NCBI RefSeq assembly: GCF_020696975.1
Contig: NZ_JAJGBK010000032.1
Coordinates: forward strand, 186,001 to 250,000
Direction: 5' to 3'
Source: Methanoculleus sp.
GTDB taxonomy: Archaea; Halobacteriota; Methanomicrobia; Methanomicrobiales; Methanoculleaceae
DNA: 64,000 nucleotides
Both the position numbers and the translations under genes were made by a program. Below the pieces are notes generated by a model. It was not told the DNA's origin. It did not search any database and saw nothing but the letters and a program-made list of their open reading frames with translations. Shown here piece by piece: positions 1-6,555 of the stretch; within the stretch, counting starts at the first letter, position 1, and every line of letters starts with the position of its first letter.

Positions 1-224
1 CTCCCGGCACCGGCCATCTGCGCCCGGACGGCGTGCCCGTCCCGGAGCGCGGCCGCAATCGCGATCGCGATGACCTTCTTCGTCTGCTTCGAGAGAGCGC
101 CGTCGGCCCAGATCATCTGGTCGAGCCCCATGACGCTCGCGTAGAGGTCGGGGTCGGTCTCTTTGAGTTCCTTGAAGATTACGGGAATTTTGCCGATCTT
201 CTCTTCGAGTCTCTTCTCTTCCAT
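1..224 (-). CDS. Carboxymuconolactone decarboxylase (AhpD-like) family protein, partial
   Basis: Only the N-terminal 74 residues lie in the window; the gene runs off the left edge. The protein begins MEEKRLEEKIGKIP and has the helical pattern of the AhpD/CMD fold, with a segment reading LSKQTKKVIAIAIAAALRDGHAVRAQ. Classical AhpD proteins carry a CxxC disulfide reductase motif at about this place, but here no cysteine is seen (RDGHAVRAQ), so thiol peroxidase activity is doubtful. It lies 5 bp downstream of a desulforedoxin-like gene on the same strand, which suggests a redox or oxidative-stress role. Family call is good; function is inferred. Confidence 0.8.
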   Translation of the reverse strand, partial: MEEKRLEEKIGKIPVIFKELKETDPDLYASVMGLDQMIWADGALSKQTKKVIAIAIAAALRDGHAVRAQMAGAG

Positions 225-229
225 ACCGA

Positions 230-355
230 TCACTCCTCGAGCACCATCGCCTCGCCGCAGCAGACCAGTTCGCCGCCGCCGGCTTCCAGCACCTGGACAA
301 CGTTTCCGCAGATCTCGCAGTGGTAGACCTGCCCTTTTGCCGATACGTTCACCAT
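230..355 (-). CDS. Desulforedoxin-like small iron protein
   Basis: A 41-residue protein too short for most gene callers. It starts [20 protein letters not shown] and ends near [12 protein letters not shown]. The CxxC at about residues 13-16 and the CC pair at about 32-33 match the rubredoxin-like FeS4 site of desulforedoxin, which is also the N-terminal domain of desulfoferrodoxin (superoxide reductase). No superoxide reductase domain follows. It is 5 bp from the CMD gene and 10 bp from the upstream zinc-ribbon gene, so the three likely form one operon. It probably transfers electrons during oxidative stress; the partner is unknown. Confidence 0.82.
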   Translation of the reverse strand: MVNVSAKGQVYHCEICGNVVQVLEAGGGELVCCGEAMVLEE

Positions 356-365
356 TCTTCTCACC

Positions 366-608
366 TCAACGGTTCTCCGGTTTCTTTCTCTCGGGAGGAT
401 TCAGGACGTCTTCGGGCGTCTTGATGTCCGGCCTGATGTGCGTCATCGGGAGGCAGTTGTACATCTCGCAGGCGCAGGTCGGGCATTTGACGAGATCTTC
501 ATCGCTGCTGTCGATCCGGACCTCCCGTCCACAGTCGATGCAGATGAACCGGCCCGGGCCCGGCTTCTCACCGGCTTTCGCTGTCTTGTTGGTCTCTGGT
601 TCGGCCAT
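366..608 (-). CDS. Small zinc-ribbon or rubredoxin-like protein
   Basis: An 80-residue protein whose central part (about residues 21-50) carries two CxxC knuckles, ICIDCGRE and [11 protein letters not shown], separated by about 20 residues. This is typical of a zinc ribbon or FeS4 site. The C-terminus ([20 protein letters not shown]) is not recognised. It is the first gene of a minus-strand run leading into the desulforedoxin-like and CMD genes. It could bind Zn or Fe; a function cannot be named from sequence. Confidence 0.7.
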   Translation of the reverse strand: MAEPETNKTAKAGEKPGPGRFICIDCGREVRIDSSDEDLVKCPTCACEMYNCLPMTHIRPDIKTPEDVLNPPERKKPENR

Positions 609-707
609 AGAAATTCACCAGAGCGGTAATTGCCTCACAAGATATTTAGCCGTTCCCCTCCGGGCATACCCGTATCCTATTAATAGAGTCATGCGCAACC
701 CAGCACC

Positions 708-1316
708 ATGCAAAAGAAGGTTGTCGCGCTGCTCGGGAGCCCCGTTCTCGATGGGAACACCGCCCGTCTCCTCGACGAGGCTATCAGGGGTGCAGAGGAG
801 GCCGGGTGCGAGGTCGAGAAGTTCGAGGTCGCACACATGGACGTTCTGCCCTGCATGGAGTTCTTCCAGTGCATGGAAAGCGATACCTGTCTTATCCAGG
901 ACGAGATGGAGGAGATCTTTAAGAAGTTCCGGGAACTGGACGGCCTGATCATCGCCACCCCGGTGATGACGATGGGCATCCCCGGACGGCTCAAATCGTT
1001 CATGGACCGGTTCCAGGTCTTTTACATGGCAAAATACCACCGGGGGCGCTCGTTCATCACTCCCGAGAGGCGGAAGAAGCGAAAGATGCTCTTCATCTCG
1101 ATCGCCGGGATGAACATCCCGAACGTATTTCTCGGCGTGAAGATGACCGCCCGGGCGTTCGGGGAGATCATCGACTGCCCTTACTGGGACGAGGTGCTCC
1201 AAAACGACATGGACACGATCCGGGACATCCGGACGCGGCCGGAGGTGGTGGAGGCGGCCCACAAGAAGGGCTACGAACTCGGGCATCTCCTTGCCGGCGA
1301 GAATCCCTCACTGTGA
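708..1316 (+). CDS. Flavodoxin-fold NAD(P)H-dependent FMN reductase family protein
   Basis: A 202-residue protein with the flavodoxin-like FMN phosphate-binding loop near the N-terminus (GSPVLDGNTARLL, about residues 10-22) and a second FMN-contact region (ATPVMTMGIPGRLKSFMDR, about 84-102). The family reduces flavins, quinones or iron proteins in the cytoplasm. In methanogens such iron-sulfur flavoproteins often act in oxygen protection, but the compact Cys cluster of Isf is not seen here: only scattered cysteines occur in PCMEFFQCMESDTC. Its 3' end overlaps the convergent CDF transporter gene by 9 bp. Confidence 0.8.
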   Translation: MQKKVVALLGSPVLDGNTARLLDEAIRGAEEAGCEVEKFEVAHMDVLPCMEFFQCMESDTCLIQDEMEEIFKKFRELDGLIIATPVMTMGIPGRLKSFMDRFQVFYMAKYHRGRSFITPERRKKRKMLFISIAGMNIPNVFLGVKMTARAFGEIIDCPYWDEVLQNDMDTIRDIRTRPEVVEAAHKKGYELGHLLAGENPSL

Positions 1317-2174
1317 GCTGTCGGGCTCGATGTGGACGACGACATCGGCGAGCCCCGGCACCGCTTCCTTGAGCCGGCGTTCCACCTCGTCGGAGATATC
1401 GTGCGCCCGGGCGACCGGGAGTGCCGGATCGACGGTGATGTGGATGTCGGCAAGGATCTCGTCCGGTTTTCCCCGGCACCGGAAGTCGTGGTACCCGGTC
1501 ACCCCCGGAGTATCCATCACCACCGCTTCGATGAGCGCCGGGTCGCAGGGGAGTTTCATCGTGTCGGTGAGAACCCGGGCGGCGTCGTAGAGGACCCCGA
1601 CCCCCATCCTCGCGATGAGGAGACCGATGGCGAACGCGATGACCGGGTCGGCCTCTGGGAACCCGAGCCCGACGGCGAGAAATCCCGCGAGGACGGCGAT
1701 CGAGACGAAGACGTCGCTTTTTGTGTGCTGGGAGTCGGCGACCAGGATCTGGCTCCGGTACTCCTCGCCTTTTCGGCGTTCGTAGGTGGAGACGGCGAGA
1801 TTGATGAGGACAGTTCCGACCATGACCCCGACGGTGACCGCGGTGATCTCGGGGGCGACGGCTTCGACGAGCCGCTGATAGCCCTCGTAGAGGATCCCGG
1901 CGGCGGTCAGGAGGAGCATCGCCCCGATGACCAGGGTCCCGAGGGTCTCGATCTTGCCGTGGCCGTAGGGGTGCTCGGGGTCGGGGGGTTTTCCGGCAAA
2001 GTAGAGGGCGACTATGCCGACGACGTTCGAGAGGGAGTCGAACCCCGAATGGAACGCGTCCGCCACCATGCTCACCGACCCGGCAAGGAGGCCGAAGACC
2101 ACTTTGGCGAGTGCGACGAAGAGGTTCAGGGCAAGGACGATGAGAAAGATCCGGCGCACCCGTTTGCCATGCAT
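1308..2174 (-). CDS. Cation diffusion facilitator (CDF) metal efflux transporter
   Basis: A 288-residue membrane protein with about six hydrophobic segments followed by a cytoplasmic domain, the usual CDF length and layout. Metal-site motifs are seen: the first HSGFD in MVADAFHSGFDSLSN and a second D-rich segment in DSQHTKSDVFVS. PYGHGKIET is a typical CDF signature. It exports divalent cations (Zn, Fe, Mn or Co) by proton exchange. The start MHGKRVRR at 2174 is preferred because the longer open frame lacks conserved sequence and would cover the rubrerythrin promoter. The neighbouring rubrerythrin and redox genes make iron a plausible substrate. Confidence 0.88.
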   Translation of the reverse strand: MHGKRVRRIFLIVLALNLFVALAKVVFGLLAGSVSMVADAFHSGFDSLSNVVGIVALYFAGKPPDPEHPYGHGKIETLGTLVIGAMLLLTAAGILYEGYQRLVEAVAPEITAVTVGVMVGTVLINLAVSTYERRKGEEYRSQILVADSQHTKSDVFVSIAVLAGFLAVGLGFPEADPVIAFAIGLLIARMGVGVLYDAARVLTDTMKLPCDPALIEAVVMDTPGVTGYHDFRCRGKPDEILADIHITVDPALPVARAHDISDEVERRLKEAVPGLADVVVHIEPDSSQ

Positions 2175-2228
2175 CCGCCCGGGGTAGGTGCTCCGGCGAC
2201 ATAGGGTTTCCGGAGATGAAGGTGAAAG

Positions 2229-2237
2229 ATTTAATAC
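2229..2237 (+). promoter_or_regulatory. TATA box of the rubrerythrin gene
   Basis: ATTTAATAC lies 24-32 bp before the ATG at 2261, the usual archaeal TATA spacing to a transcript starting at or next to the start codon. This supports a leaderless message and rules out the longer open frame from 2216, which would place the box inside the coding region. Confidence 0.6.
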
Positions 2238-2260
2238 GAGCGTCCTGCAATGATCCATCC

Positions 2261-2761
2261 ATGCCGACAGATGAGAACGCTCAGAATGCGTACGCCGGGG
2301 AGTCCCAGGCGAACAGGAAGTACTCAGTCTTTGCAGAGAAAGCGGTCGCCGAGGGTTATCCGGCGGTTGGGAAACTGTTCCGTGCGGCAAGCGAGGCGGA
2401 GGCCATCCATGCGAAGCGCCTCCTCTTCCTCCTGAACGCCGTCGGGAGCACCGAAGAGAACCTGAAGGGCGCGATGGAGGGTGAAAACTACGAGTTCATG
2501 GAGATGTATCCCCCCTTCGTCGCGGAGGCTAAGTCGGAGCGCAAAAACGAGGCTGCAATCGTCTTCACCCACGCGATGAAGGCCGAGGAGGTGCACGCGA
2601 ACCTCTACCTCCAGGCGCTCGAGTCCGTCCGCGAAGGAAAGGATCTCGACGCAGAGAAGGTCTACCTCTGCCCGGTCTGCGGCAACATCGAGATCGGGAA
2701 GCCCCCCGAGAAATGCCCGATCTGCGGAGTCCCGGATCGGATGTTCCGCGAGATCCAGTAA
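2261..2761 (+). CDS. rbr: Rubrerythrin
   Basis: A 166-residue protein. The N-terminal ferritin-like domain carries diiron ligands in ENAQNAYAGESQANRKY and EAEAIHAKR, with a second E/H pair in KAEEVHANLY. The C-terminal rubredoxin domain has the two knuckles CPVCGN and CPICGV. Rubrerythrin reduces hydrogen peroxide to water, using electrons from rubredoxin or NAD(P)H-linked carriers. The start was chosen from the TATA position and family length. A T-rich run directly after the stop (2765-2771) probably ends transcription. Two rubredoxin genes lie far downstream at 39.9-40.5 kb. Confidence 0.95.
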   Translation: MPTDENAQNAYAGESQANRKYSVFAEKAVAEGYPAVGKLFRAASEAEAIHAKRLLFLLNAVGSTEENLKGAMEGENYEFMEMYPPFVAEAKSERKNEAAIVFTHAMKAEEVHANLYLQALESVREGKDLDAEKVYLCPVCGNIEIGKPPEKCPICGVPDRMFREIQ

Positions 2762-2778
2762 CATCTTTTTTCCGGGCC

Positions 2779-2808
2779 GGTGCCGCGGCACCCCTCTATG
2801 TTAAATAC
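2779..2808 (+). promoter_or_regulatory. Palindrome and TATA box before the thioredoxin reductase fusion
   Basis: A perfect 14-bp GC palindrome (GGTGCCGCGGCACC, 2779-2792) precedes the TATA-like TTAAATAC (2801-2808). The box is about 23-30 bp before the ATG at 2831, so the transcript is probably leaderless. The palindrome follows the rubrerythrin T-run and may be part of its terminator rather than an operator. Confidence 0.5.
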
Positions 2809-2830
2809 TGTCCCTGAGATATCCCCTTTC

Positions 2831-4015
2831 ATGGCAGGCGTTAAGGTCTACACGACGGAGAACTGCCCCTACTGCCGGATGGTTCAGGCGTTTCTCAGGA
2901 AGAACGACGTCGAGTACGAACTCGTCGATGTCGGGAAGGACCGCGAGGCGGCCCGGGAGATGATCGAGATCTCGGGGCAGCGGGGTGTGCCGGTCACGGT
3001 CTTTGGGGATGAGGTGGTCGTCGGGTTCGATCCCAGGAAGCTCCGGGAGCTCTTCGGGACGCCGCCGGAGGAGACCGTCCACGATGTGGTCATCGTGGGC
3101 GCCGGACCGGCAGGCCTGACAGCGGCGGTCTACTGCGCCCGGAAACTCATGAAGACCGTCGTCATAGCGGAGAACATCGGCGGGCAGGCGGCCTGGAGCT
3201 GGGCTATCGAGAACTACATGGGGTTCTCGACGATATCGGGGGAGGAACTGGTCCGGAAATTCGAGGAGCAGGTCCGGGGGTTCGACGTTCATCTCGAGAT
3301 CGAGAGCGTCGGTGAGATCCGCAAAGAGGACGACACCATCCTCGTCAAAACGGCCTCGGGGATCGTCTACCGTTCCCGCACCCTCATCCTCGCCTCCGGG
3401 AAGGAGCCCCGGCGGCTGGGGCTTCCCGATGAGGACCGGCTGATGGGGAAGGGTGTCTCGGTCTGCGCCATCTGCGACGCCCCGCTCTACCGCGATAAAC
3501 CGGTTGCGGTCGTCGGCGGCGGAAACGCGGCGCTCCAGACCGCGATCGAGATGACGAAGTTCGCGAGTTCGGTGGCCCTGATTGCCCGGAGGTCGCTCCG
3601 GTGCGACGAGGTCTACCTCGAACGGGCAAAGGAGGCGGGGGTGCAGACCTTCTCCCACCACGAGGTGACGGCGCTCCACGGGGACGCGGGCCTGACCGGG
3701 ATCACGGTCCGCGACCGCGAGACCGGGGAGGAGACGGCTCTCGGCGTGGAGGGGCTCTTCCTCGCGATCGGGCTTGCGCCGAATACGGGGTTCCTCCGGA
3801 ACCTGGTGGCGTTGAACGAGCGGGGCGAGATCCTGATCGATGAGAACGGCCACACGAACGTTCCCGGGATCTTCGCGGCCGGGGACGCGACCTGCGTCAA
3901 GGCCAAGCAGATCATCGTCGCCGCCGGCGACGGGGCGAAGGCGGCGCTCGAGGCACATGAGTACTTCGAGCGGTTCACGGGCCGGCCGATCGAGGGGCGG
4001 GCCGTCTGCGTGTGA
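2831..4015 (+). CDS. Glutaredoxin-like domain fused to thioredoxin reductase-type flavoprotein
   Basis: A 394-residue fusion. Residues about 1-78 are a glutaredoxin/NrdH-like domain (VKVYTTENCPYCRMVQAFL, active site CPYC, cis-Pro region GVPVTVFGDEVVVGF). The rest is a TrxR: FAD loop VIVGAGPAGLTAAVYCA, redox-active CAICD, NAD(P) loop VVGGGNAALQ and a C-terminal FAD motif GIFAAGDA. The reductase is predicted to use its CAICD pair to reduce its own CPYC domain, giving an NAD(P)H- or F420H2-driven disulfide reductase. The start at 2831 is fixed by the TATA box; an upstream in-frame start is rejected. A hairpin follows the stop immediately. Confidence 0.92.
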   Translation: MAGVKVYTTENCPYCRMVQAFLRKNDVEYELVDVGKDREAAREMIEISGQRGVPVTVFGDEVVVGFDPRKLRELFGTPPEETVHDVVIVGAGPAGLTAAVYCARKLMKTVVIAENIGGQAAWSWAIENYMGFSTISGEELVRKFEEQVRGFDVHLEIESVGEIRKEDDTILVKTASGIVYRSRTLILASGKEPRRLGLPDEDRLMGKGVSVCAICDAPLYRDKPVAVVGGGNAALQTAIEMTKFASSVALIARRSLRCDEVYLERAKEAGVQTFSHHEVTALHGDAGLTGITVRDRETGEETALGVEGLFLAIGLAPNTGFLRNLVALNERGEILIDENGHTNVPGIFAAGDATCVKAKQIIVAAGDGAKAALEAHEYFERFTGRPIEGRAVCV

Positions 4016-4044
4016 GGCCGGGGCTCTATCCGGAGACCCCGGCC
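4016..4044 (+). terminator. GC-rich hairpin after the thioredoxin reductase fusion
   Basis: GGCCGGGG (4016-4023) pairs perfectly with CCCCGGCC (4037-4044) around a 13-nt loop. It begins on the base after the stop codon. No T-run follows, so it may stabilise the 3' end rather than terminate transcription. Confidence 0.45.
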
Positions 4045-4320
4045 GGCGCCTGGAGTATGAAGAGGTTGCCGCTTCCGACCGATCCGGTGAACTCCTCACC
4101 TGTGTAGCAGAGCGATTCGACCGGGAGTTCGAGGGTAATTGCTCGTTGTTGGTGCCTTCAGGGCCGTGGATCTCTCCCGATAAGCAGGCAGGGGATTGGC
4201 GATCCGTGCCCCCCTGGCAGGGACAGTCCGGATCCCCTGCGGCCGGAGGGCACGCTAAAACCCTGCCTCCCGGCCCCTCGCCGAAAGGCTGCGCACCTCC
4301 CATCCCGTTGAATCTTCGGA
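4045..4320. other. Non-coding spacer
   Basis: No credible gene is seen between the reductase fusion and the palindromic promoter of the next operon. Open frames here are extensions or shadows of the neighbours. No tRNA or repeat was found. Confidence 0.5.
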
Positions 4321-4321
4321 G

Positions 4322-4349
4322 TATTCTGAATATTCAGAATATTAATATA
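4322..4349 (+). promoter_or_regulatory. Perfect 20-bp palindromic operator overlapping the promoter of the AbrB-arsM operon
   Basis: Bases 4322-4341 form a perfect 20-bp inverted repeat (half-site TATTCTGAAT). It runs directly into the TATA-like TTAATATA (4342-4349), which itself sits in a second palindrome, ATATTAATAT (4339-4348). The box is about 23 bp before the GTG at 4372. A repressor bound here would block TBP/TFB. Candidates are an ArsR/SmtB-type metalloregulator, not in the window, or the AbrB-type protein encoded next. Confidence 0.7.
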
Positions 4350-4371
4350 CCTCCTCCGGCAACCCTGATCC

Positions 4372-4662
4372 GTGAGCTGTATGGAAGATGCCCCGGGGGA
4401 CGAGCAGCGGCTCTCCTGTTCCGGGGCCTGCACGATTGAGGCGGTCGTGAGCACCGATGCGCGAGGACAGGTGGTCCTTCCGAAGGATATCCGCGAACGT
4501 GCCGGGATTGCTCCCGGTGACCGGCTTGCCGTCGTCTTCTGGGGGAACGAGGGCGACGTCTGCTGCATCACGCTGATCAAGGCGAGCTGTCTCAATGGTA
4601 TGGTGACGGCGCTCCTCTCTCCCATGGCGGAGGAGCTCGCAGGCAGGGAAAGATCGGACTGA
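4372..4662 (+). CDS. AbrB/MazE/SpoVT-type DNA-binding protein resembling the HgcAB-associated family
   Basis: A 96-residue protein. After a short Cys-containing N-terminus (CSGACTIEAVV) comes a swapped-hairpin AbrB domain (VSTDARGQVVLPKDIRERAGIAPGDRLAVV, about residues 26-55), then a CCITLIKAS segment. This layout resembles the family often annotated as HgcAB-associated and found beside arsM; no hgcA or hgcB is in the window. The cysteines at about 16, 20 and 64-65 could sense arsenic or another soft metal. GTG 4372 is used because of TATA spacing; ATG 4381 is an alternative. It ends 15 bp before arsM. Confidence 0.8.
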   Translation: MSCMEDAPGDEQRLSCSGACTIEAVVSTDARGQVVLPKDIRERAGIAPGDRLAVVFWGNEGDVCCITLIKASCLNGMVTALLSPMAEELAGRERSD

Positions 4663-4677
4663 TCAGGAGTTATCGCG

Positions 4678-5529
4678 ATGAAGGAAGATATTCACAAACA
4701 GGTGCGGAGCACCTATGGAGAGATAGCCCGGCAGGGGGGATGCGGGTGCGGCATCGGGTGCTGCAACACCGGGAGGACTGTCGAGTCGGTCAGCCTCGAC
4801 CTCGGCTACTCGGAGAGCGACCTCGAGCAGGTGCCGGAGGGCGCGAACCTGGGGCTCGGGTGCGGCAACCCCGTGGCCCTTGCCTCCCTCCGGGAAGGCG
4901 ACGTCGTCCTCGACCTGGGTTCGGGGGCGGGGTTCGACGCCTTCCTTGCGGCGGAGCGGGTCGGCCCGGCGGGCCGCGTCATCGGCGTCGAGATGACGCC
5001 CGATATGCTTGATAAGGCCCGGGAGAACGCAAAGAAGGGCGGGCGCACAAACGTGGAGTTCCGTCTTGGCGAGATCGAGCACCTGCCGGTGGCGGACAAC
5101 TCGGTCGACGTGGTCATATCAAACTGCGTCATCAACCTCTCCCCCGACAAACCGCAGGTCTTTCGCGAGGCGTTCCGGGTCCTCCGCCCGGGAGGGCGGC
5201 TCATGGTCTCCGACATCGTTCTCGCGGCGCCCCTTCCGGCACCCCTCCGCGATTCGGCGCTCCTCTACAACAGCTGCGTTGCGGGAGCACTGGCGAAGAC
5301 CGAGTACCTCGGCCATATCGCCAGTGCAGGCTTTACGGGGGTCACGGTCCAGGGGGAGACGGTCTTCCCGCTCGAGCATATCGTGAGCGAGCCGGAGCTT
5401 GCCGGGCTCCTTAAGGGTGTCTACCTCGATGAGGAAGAGCGAAGATCGCTTCGCGAGAGTATTGTGAGCATCAGGGTCAGCGCCAGGAAACCGGCGGGTT
5501 GCACCTGCGGCTGCGGCGGGACGTGCTAG
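4678..5529 (+). CDS. arsM: Arsenite methyltransferase
   Basis: A 283-residue SAM-dependent methyltransferase. The SAM motif is [16 protein letters not shown] (about residues 77-92). Three cysteines match the conserved arsenic-binding positions of ArsM: GLGCGNP (C62), ISNCVINL (C150) and YNSCVAG (C200). The Cys-rich ends ([10 protein letters not shown] near the N-terminus, CTCGCGGTC at the C-terminus) may also bind As(III). It converts arsenite to methylarsenicals in the cytoplasm. It probably shares a transcript, and control by the 20-bp palindrome, with the AbrB-type gene. Confidence 0.93.
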   Translation: MKEDIHKQVRSTYGEIARQGGCGCGIGCCNTGRTVESVSLDLGYSESDLEQVPEGANLGLGCGNPVALASLREGDVVLDLGSGAGFDAFLAAERVGPAGRVIGVEMTPDMLDKARENAKKGGRTNVEFRLGEIEHLPVADNSVDVVISNCVINLSPDKPQVFREAFRVLRPGGRLMVSDIVLAAPLPAPLRDSALLYNSCVAGALAKTEYLGHIASAGFTGVTVQGETVFPLEHIVSEPELAGLLKGVYLDEEERRSLRESIVSIRVSARKPAGCTCGCGGTC

Positions 5530-5869
5530 GCTCTTCCCTATTTTTGCGATCCGGGGAGTTACGCTCCCTTCCGCGGGCCTGCATGATCCGCTGCAGTATC
5601 CGGGAAGGGTTGGGCGGGTGGCGGGACCCATGCCTGTGCCGACCCGTTTCATATCGTGCAGGAGTACGGGTTCTTCGATGAAGACCCTGGAAAACACCTG
5701 CAAACAATGACCTGGTTTGGGAGGGTTCGGCGACATTGAGCGGTTCCTCGCCGAATGTATTAATCATCACCCGGCCCGGGAGAGACACCCTTATCTCCCG
5801 GGAGCGACGATCCCCTGCCATGCTACGGTCGGGGACGGTCGCGGGTACTCTCTTCGGGGTGACGGGCCG
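5530..5869. other. Intergenic region with promoter-like element and a possible leader ORF
   Basis: No conventional gene is seen in these 340 bp. A TATA-like TATTAATC lies near 5758-5765, which would give a leader of about 80 nt for the phosphatidyltransferase gene. Inside that leader an ATG at 5820 opens a 17-codon frame (MLRSGTVAGTLFGVTGR) whose TGA overlaps the ATG at 5870 in an ATGA arrangement. The little frame may be chance. Confidence 0.4.
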
Positions 5870-6472
5870 ATGATCGAGGAGCACCTCCGGGGACGGGTGA
5901 ACGGGACGCTCACGCGAGTCGCGGCCCTCATCGCCAGGACGGGGGCGACCCCGAACACCCTCACGCTGCTCGGGTTTCTCGGGATGGCAGGCGCCGGAGT
6001 CCTCTGCGCCGCCGGATCGTTCTTCTCTGCCGGGATCCTGGTTGCCGCATCCTGCGTCTTCGACGCCCTCGACGGGGCGCTTGCCCGGGTGACCGGCGCA
6101 GCCTCGATCTATGGAGCGTTCTTCGACTCGTTCCTGGACAGGTATGCCGAGGCGGCGGTCTATGGAGGACTGGTTGTCCACTACGCGGGGACGGGGGCGT
6201 CATGGGGTGTCGAGGCCGCTTTTTTCGCCGCAATCGGGTCGCTGATGGTCAGTTACGCCCGGGCCCGGGCCGAGGGGCTCGGTGTCGAGTGCCGGGCCGG
6301 CCTCTTCGCCCGGCCGGAGCGGATCGCGGTCATCATCGCCGGGCTGCTCACCGGGTTCATGCTCCCGGCGCTCGTCATCCTCGCGGTCGCGACGAACATC
6401 ACGGCGGTGCGAAGGCTCCTCTCTGTCCGGGGGGCTACGATTTTTGCGTCACGGCCTCCTCGGTCACCGTGA
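5870..6472 (+). CDS. CDP-alcohol phosphatidyltransferase, probably archaetidylinositol phosphate synthase type
   Basis: A 200-residue integral membrane enzyme. The full CDP-alcohol transferase signature DxxDGxxARx8GxxxDxxxD is seen in FDALDGALARVTGAASIY followed by GAFFDSFLDR (about residues 63-91). Five to six hydrophobic segments surround it. It joins CDP-archaeol to a polar alcohol to make ether phospholipid headgroups; inositol phosphate is the likeliest acceptor from protein length, which is inference. The start MIEEHLRGRVN is preferred over a longer open frame that lacks conserved sequence. Confidence 0.87.
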   Translation: MIEEHLRGRVNGTLTRVAALIARTGATPNTLTLLGFLGMAGAGVLCAAGSFFSAGILVAASCVFDALDGALARVTGAASIYGAFFDSFLDRYAEAAVYGGLVVHYAGTGASWGVEAAFFAAIGSLMVSYARARAEGLGVECRAGLFARPERIAVIIAGLLTGFMLPALVILAVATNITAVRRLLSVRGATIFASRPPRSP

Positions 6473-6555
6473 TTCAGTTGTACTGGCGGTCCGGTAGCCC
6501 CGGAGTACGCATCCCGGGAGTTGTGTTAAATGCTTTAAAAAGAGTAATTTGGGGT

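Noticed and set aside
2216-2260. Longer start of rubrerythrin
   Set aside because: The extension would include the TATA box and has no conserved residues.
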